64,000 nt of DNA from Chitinophaga sp. YR627. GTDB taxonomy: Bacteria > Bacteroidota > Bacteroidia > Chitinophagales > Chitinophagaceae. Shown here in pieces: positions 49,880 to 59,290 of the stretch; the stretch's first letter is position 1; each line of letters opens with the position of its first letter. Location: positions 806,001 through 870,000 of the forward strand of contig NZ_FOUX01000001.1 of the NCBI RefSeq assembly GCF_900114995.1, in the 5' to 3' direction. The translations under genes and the position numbers were made by a program. Under the pieces are notes generated by a model. The model did not search any database. It had not been told where the DNA came from and saw only the letters and a program-made list of their open reading frames with translations.

Positions 49880-52800
49880 ATGCTAAGGAAATTTATCGAA
49901 AAACCGGTACTGTCAACAGTGATCTCTGTGATCATTGTGATACTCGGTCTGCTGGGACTCCTGTCCCTGCCGATCTCCCAGTATCCGGAGATTGCACCAC
50001 CCACCGTAGAGGTAAAGGCTGCCTTTCAGGGGGCCAATGCTGATGTGGTGATGAATTCTGTGATCGTTCCGCTGGAGGAACAGATCAATGGGGTGGAGAA
50101 TATGAGTTACATGACGTCTACTGCCGGTAATGATGGCAGCGCGACGATCACCATTTACTTTAAACTGGGTACCGATCCCGATCTGGCGGCTGTGAACGTA
50201 CAGAACCGGGTATCTAAAGCGACCAGTTTATTGCCTGCGGATGTGATCCGTGCAGGGGTAACCACCAGTAAAAAACAGAGCAGTCAGGTCTTCATCTTTG
50301 AGGTGTACAGTAAGAATAAATCTTATGATGAAACCTTTTTGCAGAACTATGTCAATATTAATCTGATGCCCCGTTTAAAGCGGGTGAACGGCGTAGGAGA
50401 TGCGTTTATTTATGGTGCAAGGGATTATTCCATGCGTATCTGGCTAAAGCCAGATGTCATGGCGGTACATGGTTTGATGCCGGCGGATGTGATGGCGAAA
50501 CTCTCCGAGCAGAATATTGAAGCAGCGCCTGGTAAGTTCGGAGAGAACGGTGCACAGGCTTTTCAGTATGTGATCAAATATAAAGGTCGTTTAAAGACCG
50601 CAAAGGAGTTTGGCGATATCATTATCCGTTCATCCGGGAACGGACAGTTTCTCCGACTCAATGACATTGCAAAGGTAGAAATGGGCTCATTGAGTTATGC
50701 CAGTTCAACGATCACGGATGGTTATGCAGCTACTGCGATTGCTGTGTCACAGTCTTCCGGTTCGAATGCACACGAGTTGATCAGCCAATGTGAAAAGATT
50801 ATAGAGGAGAGTGCAAAGGAGTTTCCGGAGGGCGTCTATCATGTGCCTTTCCTGAACGCGAACGAGTTCCTGGACGCCTCTATTGAAAAGGTGGTACATA
50901 CACTGATCGAGGCGTTCATACTCGTGTTCATTGTCGTGTTTATTTTCCTGCAGGATTTCCGTTCTACTTTGATCCCGGCTATTTCCGTACCGGTGGCGAT
51001 TATCGGGACTTTCTTTTTTCTGAAGGTCTTCGGTTTCAGTATTAATCTGCTGACCTTATTCGCATTGGTACTGGCGATCGGTATTGTGGTGGATGATGCC
51101 ATTGTAGTGGTGGAAGCCGTGCATGCCAAACTGGACCAGGGCGCTACTTCTGCAAAGAAGGCGACATTACATGCGATGAGTGAGATCAGCGGTGCGATCG
51201 TATCTATTACGCTGGTAATGGCGGCAGTATTTGTGCCGGTCTCCTTTATCAGCGGTTCTGCCGGGGTGTTTTACAAACAGTTTGGTCTGACGCTGGCGAT
51301 TGCCATTGTGATCTCTGCGGTGAATGCATTGACTTTAAGTCCGGCGTTGTGCGCTATTTTCCTTAAACCGCATGATGCGCATGCACCAGTAAAGAGAGGT
51401 GTATTGCAACGTTTCTACGCGGGCTTTAATACCGCTTTTCATGCGATGACGGGTAAATACCGTCGGTCGGTTCACTTCCTGATCAAACGTAAATGCCTGG
51501 CTGGTGGTGCTATCGTAATATTCAGTATGGTTTTGTGGTTCCTGGTAAAGACCATTCCTACCGGTTTCGTACCGAATGAAGACGGAGGGGCGATCTTCGG
51601 AGATATCATATTGCCACCGTCTTCTTCGCTCGAGCGGACGACGGAACTATCCAATGAGGTCGCCCGTATTGCAGGTAGTATTCCTGAAGTGGAGTCTGTA
51701 TGCCGGGTGGCAGGGCAGGACCTGATCAGTGGTCCTGGTGGTTCGTATGCCGCTTTGTTTATCCGCTTAAAACCCTGGGCACAGCGTGCGAAGAAAGGAC
51801 AGGACATCGGTAGTGTGGTCGGTCAGCTGTTTGGCCGGACCGCGCATATCAAAGGAGCGCAGGTGATCTTTTTTGCAGCGCCGACCCTTCAGGGGTTTGG
51901 TAGCTCAAATGGTTTTGAGTTCTCTTTACAGGACCTTTCTGCCGGCGATCTGAATGAGTTTGGAGGGGCGATCTATAAGTTCCTGGGAGCATTGAATCAG
52001 CGACCAGAGATCCAGTATGCGGCGACTTCTTTTAATAACAGTTTCCCGCAGTATCAGCTGGATGTTAATGTAGCCCGTTGTGAGGAAGCCGGTGTGCCTG
52101 TCAATACTGTATTAAGTACGATGCAGGGGTACTTTGGCGGTATTTATGCGGCTGACTTCAACCGTTTCGGTAAGCAATACCGGGTGATGGTGCAGGGGGA
52201 TGCCCTGAATCGTGCGACACCGGAAAGTATTCATCAGATCATGGTGAGGAATGCGGCAGGTCGTATGGCGCCGATCTCTGAATTTATTACACTGAAACGC
52301 GTATACGGATCGGAGTTCCTCAACCGCTTCAATCTGTTTAATTCAGCTTCCGTTACCGGTGCGCCCAATCCTGGTTACAGTTCCGGAGATGCGATCCGGG
52401 CAATCCAGGAAGTAGCGGCGCAAACCCTGCCTAAACAATATACGTATGAGTTTTCGGGTATCACGAAAGAGGAGATTTCCAGTGGCAGTCAGGCCTTACT
52501 TATCTTTTTGCTGTGTCTTGTATTCGTGTATTTCCTGCTTTGCGCGCAATACGAAAGTTACGTACTACCTTTTGCGGTACTGCTTTCACTCCCTATAGGA
52601 CTGGCGGGCGCATTCATTTTCGCAAAGATCTTTGGCGTCGATAACAATATCTTTTTGCAGATCAGTCTGATCATGCTGATTGGCTTGCTGGCGAAGAACG
52701 CTATCCTGATTGTGGAGTTTGCGCTGATGCACCGGAGGAGTGGAGAAGACCTGGTAAGGGCAGCAATTACGGGTGCGGGTGCGCGTTTGCGTCCGATCCT

Positions 52801-53059
52801 GATGACCTCCTTTGCTTTCATCTTCGGACTGGTTCCGCTGATGCTCGCGAGTGGCGCAGGTGCTGCCAGTAATAAGTCCATCGGTACAGCCGCTATTGGC
52901 GGGATGCTGATAGGGACGCTGTTTGGTGTCTTTGTGATACCTATTCTATTTATTCTGTTTCAGCTGTTGCATGAGCGTATCAGTGGAGCGCCGAAGCCGC
53001 ATAGTCGTCATACGGCGAAGGGACATGAAACAGCCGATCTGATTTTAACGCATGAATGA
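49880..53059 (+). CDS. RND efflux pump, HAE1/AcrB-like inner-membrane permease
   Basis: 1,059 residues from ATG 49880; the earlier frame start (49826) lacks a plausible signal. Twelve membrane helices and two large periplasmic loops in the AcrB layout. Helix 4 carries the proton-relay pair in IGIVVDDAIVVVEAVHAK, and helix 1 begins FIEKPVLSTVISVIIVILG. Periplasmic segments include PPTVEVKAAFQGANADVV and FVPNEDGGAIFGDI. Together with the adaptor and outer-membrane factor genes it forms a tripartite efflux system powered by proton influx. Confidence 0.95.
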   Translation: MLRKFIEKPVLSTVISVIIVILGLLGLLSLPISQYPEIAPPTVEVKAAFQGANADVVMNSVIVPLEEQINGVENMSYMTSTAGNDGSATITIYFKLGTDPDLAAVNVQNRVSKATSLLPADVIRAGVTTSKKQSSQVFIFEVYSKNKSYDETFLQNYVNINLMPRLKRVNGVGDAFIYGARDYSMRIWLKPDVMAVHGLMPADVMAKLSEQNIEAAPGKFGENGAQAFQYVIKYKGRLKTAKEFGDIIIRSSGNGQFLRLNDIAKVEMGSLSYASSTITDGYAATAIAVSQSSGSNAHELISQCEKIIEESAKEFPEGVYHVPFLNANEFLDASIEKVVHTLIEAFILVFIVVFIFLQDFRSTLIPAISVPVAIIGTFFFLKVFGFSINLLTLFALVLAIGIVVDDAIVVVEAVHAKLDQGATSAKKATLHAMSEISGAIVSITLVMAAVFVPVSFISGSAGVFYKQFGLTLAIAIVISAVNALTLSPALCAIFLKPHDAHAPVKRGVLQRFYAGFNTAFHAMTGKYRRSVHFLIKRKCLAGGAIVIFSMVLWFLVKTIPTGFVPNEDGGAIFGDIILPPSSSLERTTELSNEVARIAGSIPEVESVCRVAGQDLISGPGGSYAALFIRLKPWAQRAKKGQDIGSVVGQLFGRTAHIKGAQVIFFAAPTLQGFGSSNGFEFSLQDLSAGDLNEFGGAIYKFLGALNQRPEIQYAATSFNNSFPQYQLDVNVARCEEAGVPVNTVLSTMQGYFGGIYAADFNRFGKQYRVMVQGDALNRATPESIHQIMVRNAAGRMAPISEFITLKRVYGSEFLNRFNLFNSASVTGAPNPGYSSGDAIRAIQEVAAQTLPKQYTYEFSGITKEEISSGSQALLIFLLCLVFVYFLLCAQYESYVLPFAVLLSLPIGLAGAFIFAKIFGVDNNIFLQISLIMLIGLLAKNAILIVEFALMHRRSGEDLVRAAITGAGARLRPILMTSFAFIFGLVPLMLASGAGAASNKSIGTAAIGGMLIGTLFGVFVIPILFILFQLLHERISGAPKPHSRHTAKGHETADLILTHE

Positions 53060-53060
53060 C

Positions 53061-54446
53061 ATGAAAAGAAGATATTTATTGCTGCTGCCCTGTGTTACGG
53101 TGGTGGCGGCCTGTAAGGTGACTAAAACATACCAGCGGCCGGCTACAGATACAGTGTCGCAATATAGGGGACAGTCGTTGTCCGATACGATGAACATCGC
53201 CCCTTTGCCCTGGCGTACTTATTTCCAGGATGGCGATCTTCAGGTGTTGATTGCTGAAGGCTTGCAACAGAATCTGGATCTGAAGATGGCCATCACACGT
53301 ATTGAGGCTGCCAATGCCGCCTGGCAGCAAAGTAAGGCCGCTTTTTTACCCCAGGCCGGATTTAATGCCGGTTATAAGCAATCCCGCCTGGCCTATCCGC
53401 AGGGATTCGGATTTGTCACCACAACGCCGCAGTACGATATGAATCTGAATGCTTCCTGGGAGGCCGATATCTGGGGCAGGCTACGTAGTGCTAAAAGAGC
53501 CGCTTATGCTTCCCTGCTTGCCGGAGAGGCGGCGAGAGATGCTGTACTGACCCGCCTGATCGCTGATATTGCCGGGCATTATTATACGTTGCTGGTACTG
53601 GACCATCAGCTGCTGATCCTGGAGAAGGCGGCGGACATACGCAGTGCAGATGTGGAAGCGATGACGGAGTTACAGCGGTCGAATGTCGTAAATGGCGCTG
53701 CGGTGGTACAGAGTCAGGCAAATGAGTATGCCGCGCGGGTGGCTATTCCGGTATTGAAAAAGCAGATCTGGCAGACGGAGAATGCTTTGAGTACTTTACT
53801 GGGTAAGTCCGCCGGTGATATAAAACGGGGACGTCTGGAAGATCAGCCGGTTCCTGTGATGGTCAATAGCGGGGTGCCGGCACAGCTGCTGGCGAACCGG
53901 CCGGATGTGCGTCAGGCGGAACTGGCCTTCAGAGTGGCCTTTGAATCGACCAATATCGCGCGGACGGCATTCTATCCCTCATTGACGCTGACAGCGGCCG
54001 GAGGTTTCAGCAGTTTTAGTTTCGGGGACTGGTTTACGAAGAATACCGGATTGTTCGGCAATGTCGCGGCGGGTGTATTCCAGCCGATCTACAATCGTGG
54101 TCTGAATAAATCCAGGCTGAAGATGGCTGAGGCGGAACAGCAAACTGCCCGTTACAATTTTCAGCAGTCTTTGCTGACAGCGGGGCAGGAGGTGTCTGAT
54201 GCCTTGTTTACCTATTCATCCGTAGAAGAACGCAAGGCGTTTCGTAGTAAACAGATCGAGGCACTGGAAAAGTCGGTCGATTTTACGCAGACCCTTTTAA
54301 AATATAGCAGCAACACGAACTACATTGACGTACTGACCTCAGAACAGAGTCTTTTATCGGCTCAACTGGAGCAGGCCAATGATCAGCTGGAGCAATGGAT
54401 GGCGGTAATCAGCCTCTATCATGCGCTGGGTGGTGGCTGGCAGTAA
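53061..54446 (+). CDS. Outer-membrane efflux lipoprotein (OprM/NodT type)
   Basis: 461 residues from ATG 53061, which gives the lipoprotein signal MKRRYLLLLPCVTVVAAC; ATG 53052 adds three residues and overlaps the RND stop. Two TolC-like repeats: the first contains LQVLIAEGLQQNLDLKMAITRIEAANA, the second ANRPDVRQAELAFRVAFEST. The C-terminus ends with SAQLEQANDQLEQWMAVISLYHALGGGWQ. It forms the channel partner of the RND pump. Translationally coupled to the pump gene (ATG directly after the stop). Confidence 0.93.
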   Translation: MKRRYLLLLPCVTVVAACKVTKTYQRPATDTVSQYRGQSLSDTMNIAPLPWRTYFQDGDLQVLIAEGLQQNLDLKMAITRIEAANAAWQQSKAAFLPQAGFNAGYKQSRLAYPQGFGFVTTTPQYDMNLNASWEADIWGRLRSAKRAAYASLLAGEAARDAVLTRLIADIAGHYYTLLVLDHQLLILEKAADIRSADVEAMTELQRSNVVNGAAVVQSQANEYAARVAIPVLKKQIWQTENALSTLLGKSAGDIKRGRLEDQPVPVMVNSGVPAQLLANRPDVRQAELAFRVAFESTNIARTAFYPSLTLTAAGGFSSFSFGDWFTKNTGLFGNVAAGVFQPIYNRGLNKSRLKMAEAEQQTARYNFQQSLLTAGQEVSDALFTYSSVEERKAFRSKQIEALEKSVDFTQTLLKYSSNTNYIDVLTSEQSLLSAQLEQANDQLEQWMAVISLYHALGGGWQ

Positions 54447-54526
54447 GCGGATAAACGATTTAAAAGTGTAACAGTTGTAGGTTTAAGCAATCACGGGTAT
54501 ATTCTTATACCTGTGCTCTTTTTTCC

Positions 54527-54534
54527 TACTTTTG
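54527..54534 (+). promoter_or_regulatory. -7 promoter element of the Crp-like regulator
   Basis: TACTTTTG fits TAnnTTTG and lies 39 nt before the ATG at 54574. No convincing -33 element. Confidence 0.4.
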
Positions 54535-54573
54535 CAGGGAATCAGCCTATGCGCTTTTTTTAAAATACTTTTC

Positions 54574-55155
54574 ATGAAGCACTTTAGTATAGAGGATGTC
54601 TTTAAAGGATTCAGTTTTACGCCAGCCGAAACGGCTTTGGTGGAAGACAAGTTTAAAACGCTGAATCTGAAAAAAGGCGATGCTGTATTAAGTGCAGGTC
54701 AGCTGGTGCCTTATCAGTACTATGTGGCAGAAGGGTGTCTGCGTGCCTACTATATTTCTGATACGGGCAAGGAGTTTACCCTACAGTTTGCGATCCAGGA
54801 CTGGTGGATCAGCGACTACACAGCCTTCTTTGCTGAAGGCCATTCTATTTTACATATTGATTGTGTGTACGATGCTGTGGTGCATCAGATCTCCAAAGCC
54901 AGTATGGAGCAATTGTACAAAGAAGTACCGCAGATCGAAAGTTTTTACCGCATTAAGATGGAGCGCTTCTTTGCCAGTTTTCAGCGAAGGATCCTGTCTG
55001 ATCTGGCATTACCTGCGAAAGACAAATACGCCAATTTTTTGAAGACCTACCCCAATATCGAGAAGCATATCAAGAATTATCATCTTGCCTCTTACTTAGG
55101 CATTACTACGGAGAGCCTCAGCCGAATAAGAAAGGAATTAGCCAGGGGTAAATAA
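54574..55155 (+). CDS. Crp/Fnr-family transcriptional regulator
   Basis: 193 residues from ATG 54574; a longer frame from 54532 adds a leader without family match. Cyclic-nucleotide-binding-type beta roll at about 10-125 (LKKGDAVLSAGQLVPYQYYVAEGCLRAYY), a dimerisation helix and a short helix-turn-helix at the end (YHLASYLGITTESLSRIRKEL). It has no cysteine cluster, so it is not an Fnr oxygen sensor. In Bacteroidota this subgroup lies next to small oxidoreductases it controls; here the ABM and DJ-1 family genes follow on the same strand, 91 nt away. Confidence 0.9.
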   Translation: MKHFSIEDVFKGFSFTPAETALVEDKFKTLNLKKGDAVLSAGQLVPYQYYVAEGCLRAYYISDTGKEFTLQFAIQDWWISDYTAFFAEGHSILHIDCVYDAVVHQISKASMEQLYKEVPQIESFYRIKMERFFASFQRRILSDLALPAKDKYANFLKTYPNIEKHIKNYHLASYLGITTESLSRIRKELARGK

Positions 55156-55246
55156 GAACTTACCATACATCAATTTTTTTGAGACGTGTCGGATGCATCT
55201 TTGCATTCGTAAGGACTTCATTTACTAACAACAAAAACACTTACCC

Positions 55247-55537
55247 ATGGAAAAAGAGATCATTGTTAAATGGAAAATAAAGGCAGCCGCCACCAGTGAA
55301 ATTCTGGCGTTATTGCCGGAACTGGCTGAAAAGTCAAAGAATGAACCGGGCAATACGGCCTATCACATTTACCAGTCGGAAAGCGATCCTAACGAACTGA
55401 TATTACATGAGCGTTACGTGGATGCGGAAGCCGCAGAGGCGCACAGGAATTCCGCTCACTATCAGGAGATCGTCGTGGGTAAGGTTGTTCCGCAGCTTGA
55501 AGTACGCGAAGTCATCATTGTTAAAAAAATAGTGTAA
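55247..55537 (+). CDS. Antibiotic biosynthesis monooxygenase (ABM/YgiN)-like protein
   Basis: 96 residues with the dimeric ferredoxin-like ABM fold: EIIVKWKIKAAATSEILALL, a helix with ELAEKSKNEPGNTAYHIYQS, and the strand LILHERYVDAEAAEAH followed by HYQEIV. Relatives act on quinones or flavonoids without cofactors. It is followed by a DJ-1/PfpI gene 32 nt downstream, a common pair in electrophile or quinone stress regulons. The substrate is not known. Confidence 0.87.
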   Translation: MEKEIIVKWKIKAAATSEILALLPELAEKSKNEPGNTAYHIYQSESDPNELILHERYVDAEAAEAHRNSAHYQEIVVGKVVPQLEVREVIIVKKIV

Positions 55538-55569
55538 ACCAGTATTCATTAACCTTAAAATCTGATTGT

Positions 55570-56241
55570 ATGTCAAAGAAAATATTATTCATCGTATCCA
55601 ATGCCAGTTTTATTGGCCCTAATAATAGACAAACAGGTGTATTCCTGGATGAAGTAGCACATCCCTATGTAGAATTTGACGATGCGCATTACCAGATAGA
55701 TTTTGCCAGCATCACGGGTGGCGTTCCTGCCGTTGATAATCTTACGGCCAGTGAGGAAAGTTCCAATGCCCGGTTTATCAAAGATGGCGGACTGGCGAAA
55801 ATGCAACACAACCGTAAACTGGCGGATGTAGATACCAGTGGTTATGATGCGGTGTTTGTGCCTGGTGGTTTAGCGCCGATGGTAGATATGCCGGAAGATC
55901 CATTACTAAAGAAAGTGATCGCGGATTTCTATGATAGCGGTAGAATTGTGGGCGCCGTGTGTCATGGTCCGGTATCTCTGCTGAATGTGAAACTGAGCGA
56001 TGGCAGTTATCTGATTGCCGGAAAGAATATCACTTCTTTTACGAATGAAGAAGAAGATAATTACGCGAAAAATGATGTGCCTTTTGAACTGGAAACAGCT
56101 TTAACTAATCAGGGCGCTAAGTTCCATGCAGCGGCGCCATGGTCTTCGAACAGTATTGCAGATGGCAGATTGGTGACAGGACAGAATCCTGCTTCTGCGA
56201 AGGGTGTTGCACAGAAGATGATTGCGTTGATGGGCGCTTAG
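55570..56241 (+). CDS. DJ-1/PfpI family protein (class I glutamine amidotransferase-like)
   Basis: 223 residues. The nucleophile elbow GAVCHGPVSLL carries the conserved cysteine, preceded by DAVFVPGGLAPMVDMPEDPLL and followed by ITSFTNEEED and AAPWSSNSIADGRLVTGQNP. This layout fits the Hsp31-like or YhbO/PfpI-type group, whose members act as glyoxalases, deglycases or chaperones. Ends before a strong intrinsic terminator, so it closes the transcription unit with the ABM gene. Function in methylglyoxal or oxidative stress is inference. Confidence 0.9.
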   Translation: MSKKILFIVSNASFIGPNNRQTGVFLDEVAHPYVEFDDAHYQIDFASITGGVPAVDNLTASEESSNARFIKDGGLAKMQHNRKLADVDTSGYDAVFVPGGLAPMVDMPEDPLLKKVIADFYDSGRIVGAVCHGPVSLLNVKLSDGSYLIAGKNITSFTNEEEDNYAKNDVPFELETALTNQGAKFHAAAPWSSNSIADGRLVTGQNPASAKGVAQKMIALMGA

Positions 56242-56267
56242 TGGTATCTGAATTTTGTCCGGAAAGA

Positions 56268-56302
56268 GGGACGCCGTATCATTTTTAGTGGTACGGCGTC
56301 CC
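56268..56302 (+). terminator. Rho-independent terminator after the PfpI gene
   Basis: A perfect 11-bp stem, GGGACGCCGTA (56268-56278) and TACGGCGTCCC (56292-56302), 13-nt loop, followed by CTTTTTTATT. Confidence 0.88.
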
Positions 56303-56386
56303 CTTTTTTATTACTTTTAGACATAATCCCTTATATGGAATATCCGGAATGGGAAAATTTCCATTTTGATACCCTGACCTTATATT

Positions 56387-57043
56387 ATGGAATACTTTGG
56401 AATAGAAGTTTTTGACGCTAAAATATACACCGCTTTTCTTCTTGAAGAAGATGTACCCTTATCTTCCCAGGCATTATTCCTGGACTGTGACCAGGGAGCC
56501 TTACATTATCCGCTGCGCGAATTTGATTTCTGGCTTGGTGTGGGATGGTATGGAGATAAATGGAACCTAAGTGATCCCCGGAATCAGTTCATGGTAGAAA
56601 TAACTGGTGGCAAAAAAAATGAGTGCCGGAAATATATCAAATATTATGTACCACCTGATCTGAAAGCTTTGAAAGCAACCATGCAAAAAGCGGTGGATCT
56701 CCTTCAGGAAATTTTGAAAATGAGTGATGAGTATATTCATGCACTCCCCTCCGTAGAGATGCTGATACTGTTCTTTCAGGAGAAGTTTCCGCAGCATAAT
56801 ATTACACCAGATACGGTATTGTTTGATGATCTGGGCATTGGACGACGGGAGGCAAGGGAACTGATGAAAGAGATGCAGTGGTACTTTAATTATCAGGTTT
56901 CAGATGAAGAATTACGGATGGCGTTTCCGGTAACTGGTAAGGGTATGTCTCAAAAAAATAAGTGGCTGCTAAAGGGGGTAACGATCAGACGTCTTCAGGA
57001 GGTAATGATCCGGGATAACTGGTTTGATCTTTCAGATGTATAG
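56387..57043 (+). CDS. Hypothetical protein with DUF1493-like C-terminal part
   Basis: 218 residues, cytosolic and acidic. The first 110 residues have an immunity-protein-like pattern (FWLGVGWYGDKWN, FMVEITGGKK). The second half, from about 120, contains VEMLILFFQEKFP, DTVLFDDLGIGRREARELMKEM and YFNYQVSD, which resembles DUF1493, a carrier-protein-like fold seen in orphan immunity contexts. No catalytic site. It is first of three small genes with 40- and 33-nt gaps, all AT-richer than the neighbouring metabolic genes, consistent with lateral acquisition. Confidence 0.65.
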   Translation: MEYFGIEVFDAKIYTAFLLEEDVPLSSQALFLDCDQGALHYPLREFDFWLGVGWYGDKWNLSDPRNQFMVEITGGKKNECRKYIKYYVPPDLKALKATMQKAVDLLQEILKMSDEYIHALPSVEMLILFFQEKFPQHNITPDTVLFDDLGIGRREARELMKEMQWYFNYQVSDEELRMAFPVTGKGMSQKNKWLLKGVTIRRLQEVMIRDNWFDLSDV

Positions 57044-57083
57044 ATATGGTGATATCTAAGAATAATATAATAATGTAGATCTT

Positions 57084-57851
57084 ATGGTTACTTGTTTATT
57101 ATCATTCAAAGGAGCAGCAGTATCCGAAGATGATAAGGATTCTTTTATAGACGATGCTTCCAGTCTCGTACAAACATTCAGGCGAAATGGGCAGATTGTT
57201 TCAGCCAATGATATCTATCTGTTTCAGCAGGATGCTGTAGTGTCATATGTACATGCCTTTTCTGCTGATTCATTATTGCCTCAATATAATAATAAGTATG
57301 TGAATGACAGGCTGATTAGGATAAAGGAGAATTATGGACTGATGTTCTCTTTTGAGGTGCTGACAAATGATGAGGAGCCTGCGTATGGCTTCGCTGCATC
57401 CAGTGCATTTATTCTTCAATGGGGAGGAGCATCTCCTTTACGGTCCTTTGATAGTTTTGAGCAGATACCACTATATATGTTTCCTTATACCTATCATGAT
57501 GGCTACTGTCATAATGATATCAATTTTTGGGAGGGGAATTACGATTCCATTTATGATATCTGGCGTCGAAGTGAAATAGAGGAAGAGCGGTTCAGCGACT
57601 ATCTTGCTTTAATAGATAGCCCTTTATCTGTGCAGGGATCGAATGTATGTAGGAGGATAGAGGCACTGACCGGTAAAAAATGTTATTATCATCTTTTTAG
57701 TTATGATAATACCCGATATGATGAAAAATGTCCTTCCTGTCATAGTGACTGGGTGTTATCGGAGAAAATGTTTGATAAGTTTGATCTGCGCTGTGATAAA
57801 TGTAATATTATATCACAGAAGGCGCTTTATGATGATGCTTCAGATGAGTGA
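57084..57851 (+). CDS. DUF2310-like zinc-ribbon protein
   Basis: 255 residues. The C-terminus has two CxxC knuckles, CPSCHSDWVL and CDKCNIISQKA, forming a zinc ribbon about 25 residues long, preceded by NVCRRIEALTGKKCYYHLFSYD. This end matches the pattern of DUF2310 (Zn-ribbon-containing, possibly nucleic-acid-binding). The N-terminal 180 residues include FILQWGGASPLRSFDSFEQI and are mixed alpha/beta. Function unknown; the context of small orphan proteins suggests an immunity or accessory role. Confidence 0.7.
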   Translation: MVTCLLSFKGAAVSEDDKDSFIDDASSLVQTFRRNGQIVSANDIYLFQQDAVVSYVHAFSADSLLPQYNNKYVNDRLIRIKENYGLMFSFEVLTNDEEPAYGFAASSAFILQWGGASPLRSFDSFEQIPLYMFPYTYHDGYCHNDINFWEGNYDSIYDIWRRSEIEEERFSDYLALIDSPLSVQGSNVCRRIEALTGKKCYYHLFSYDNTRYDEKCPSCHSDWVLSEKMFDKFDLRCDKCNIISQKALYDDASDE

Positions 57852-57884
57852 GGTTAAAAACAACAATATTTAATGTGCATAGAT

Positions 57885-58307
57885 ATGAATTACATTGAAC
57901 GGAATAAGGATAGGGGTTTTGGTCAGCCCGTGCTCAAAGGAGGGAGATTATTTGTTTATAACATAATCAGCCATACAAGTTGGCGGGAAAGAACTATTGA
58001 AAGTTTTCTGGAAGAATTTGATGTTTCTATAGATCAGCTGAAGTCAGCAGTTTCTTATTGTATGAATACAGCATGTAAAAATATACAGCTTCCTTCAGAT
58101 AAATATTGTGATGGTTGTATTTTAAGTAGTATTCATGAAGGATGGACATTAGTTAAGAGCAATCTTCAGGGTACTGGCGGCATATTTGGCGCACGTGCTG
58201 ACGGGGCTGCATATTTAAAGTCAGTAGACGAACTGGAGGCGTTAGAATGCGGGCGATCCGGATGGATGCTGGCCAGAGAGGTGGATAAGCGGCTGGCAGC
58301 TCAATAG
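57885..58307 (+). CDS. DUF433-like protein with extra C-terminal region
   Basis: 140 residues from ATG 57885; four extra codons are possible upstream. The first 65 residues match the DUF433 pattern: GFGQPVLKGGRLFVYNIISH, then ESFLEEFDVSIDQLKSAVSYCMN. DUF433 proteins are small helix-turn-helix-like proteins, some acting as antitoxins. The remaining 75 residues, beginning with a cysteine-containing loop (CKNIQLPSDKYCDGC), are not part of DUF433. No toxin gene lies beside it. The first codons are echoed at 63170, suggesting a duplicated and decayed copy there. Confidence 0.65.
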   Translation: MNYIERNKDRGFGQPVLKGGRLFVYNIISHTSWRERTIESFLEEFDVSIDQLKSAVSYCMNTACKNIQLPSDKYCDGCILSSIHEGWTLVKSNLQGTGGIFGARADGAAYLKSVDELEALECGRSGWMLAREVDKRLAAQ

Positions 58308-58385
58308 TCAGCCGAAATGATACCTCCTCCCAAAAATGTATCCGGAATTCGACCATTTGTATCTTTTTCGGCACCTGCCGCCCGG

Positions 58386-58393
58386 TAATTTTG
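58386..58393 (+). promoter_or_regulatory. -7 promoter element of the SDR gene
   Basis: TAATTTTG fits TAnnTTTG and lies 17 nt before the ATG at 58411. No -33 TTTG at 19-20 nt spacing. Confidence 0.4.
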
Positions 58394-58410
58394 TGTCACA
58401 ACTCTGATAT

Positions 58411-59232
58411 ATGAAATCAAAAGTGATCTTTATTACAGGTGCTTCGAAAGGATTAGGAAAAATCTGGGCAGAAGCCTTTTTGAAACGTGGAGACAAGGTA
58501 ATTGGTACCGCACGTAACATTGATAGTCTGAAAGAACTGGTTAACACCTATGGCGACGCAATACTACCTTTAGAACTGAACGTAGACAACCGCGAACATT
58601 GTTTTGCCGCTATACAGCAGGTGAAAGCACATTTTGGCCGCATTGATGTATTGATCAATAATGCAGGTTATGGCCTGTTTGGTGCCCTGGAGGAAACAAC
58701 CGAACTGGAAGCCAGGGCTCAGTTCGAAACCAATGTATTCGGTTTATTATGGATGACACAGGCTGTTATTCCTGTTATGCGAGAGCAGGGCGCTGGCCAT
58801 ATCATCCAGATATCCAGCGTACTCGGTATTGCTGCAACACCCATCCTGTCTGTTTATAATGCCTCTAAATGGGCAATGGAAGGTTTGAGTGAAAGCGTGG
58901 CGGCAGAAGTGAAAGCATTTGGTATTAATGTGAGCATTGTTGAGCCGAATGCCTTCGGAACAGACTGGAGCGGTGCTTCTGCCATCAGAACACAACCCCT
59001 GGAGCTGTACAGTGATATGAAAACGGCTTTGTATAATTACTTTACCCCTGAAATGATCGGTTATCCGGCAGCAACTGCTCCGGCGATGCTGCAACTGGTA
59101 GATAGCGAAAATCCACCACTGCGTTTATTGCTTGGAAAAGTGGCCTTACCACAGGTACAGTATGTATATGCAGACAGACTGGCGGTATGGGAGTCCTGGA
59201 AAGAGGTATCAACCGCCGCGCACGGTCATTAA
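58411..59232 (+). CDS. Short-chain dehydrogenase/reductase (SDR)
   Basis: 273 residues, classical SDR: cofactor motif TGASKGLGKIWAEAF at the N-terminus, NNAGYGLFG, the catalytic Ser in IIQISSVLGIA and the YxxxK pair in YNASKWAMEGLSESVA. It has a C-terminal extension with substrate-loop residues. The substrate is unknown; many such SDRs in Bacteroidota pair with AraC regulators, and one follows here. Ends before a GU-containing hairpin. Confidence 0.92.
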   Translation: MKSKVIFITGASKGLGKIWAEAFLKRGDKVIGTARNIDSLKELVNTYGDAILPLELNVDNREHCFAAIQQVKAHFGRIDVLINNAGYGLFGALEETTELEARAQFETNVFGLLWMTQAVIPVMREQGAGHIIQISSVLGIAATPILSVYNASKWAMEGLSESVAAEVKAFGINVSIVEPNAFGTDWSGASAIRTQPLELYSDMKTALYNYFTPEMIGYPAATAPAMLQLVDSENPPLRLLLGKVALPQVQYVYADRLAVWESWKEVSTAAHGH

Positions 59233-59248
59233 TTAACACATAAAATGA

Positions 59249-59280
59249 GGTACAGTGTTCCCATACGGGAATGCTGTACC
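59249..59280 (+). terminator. Terminator after the SDR gene
   Basis: GGTACAGTGTTCCC (59249-59262) and GGGAATGCTGTACC (59267-59280) form a 14-bp stem with two G-U pairs and a 4-nt loop, followed by TTTATA. It lies 10 nt before the AraC start at 59291, so it can limit read-through into that gene. Confidence 0.7.
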
Positions 59281-59290
59281 TTTATACAGG

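Noticed and set aside
57885..58307. Possibility that the DUF433-like protein is an antitoxin of a toxin-antitoxin pair
   Set aside because: No adjacent PIN-domain or other toxin gene; both neighbours are unrelated proteins.
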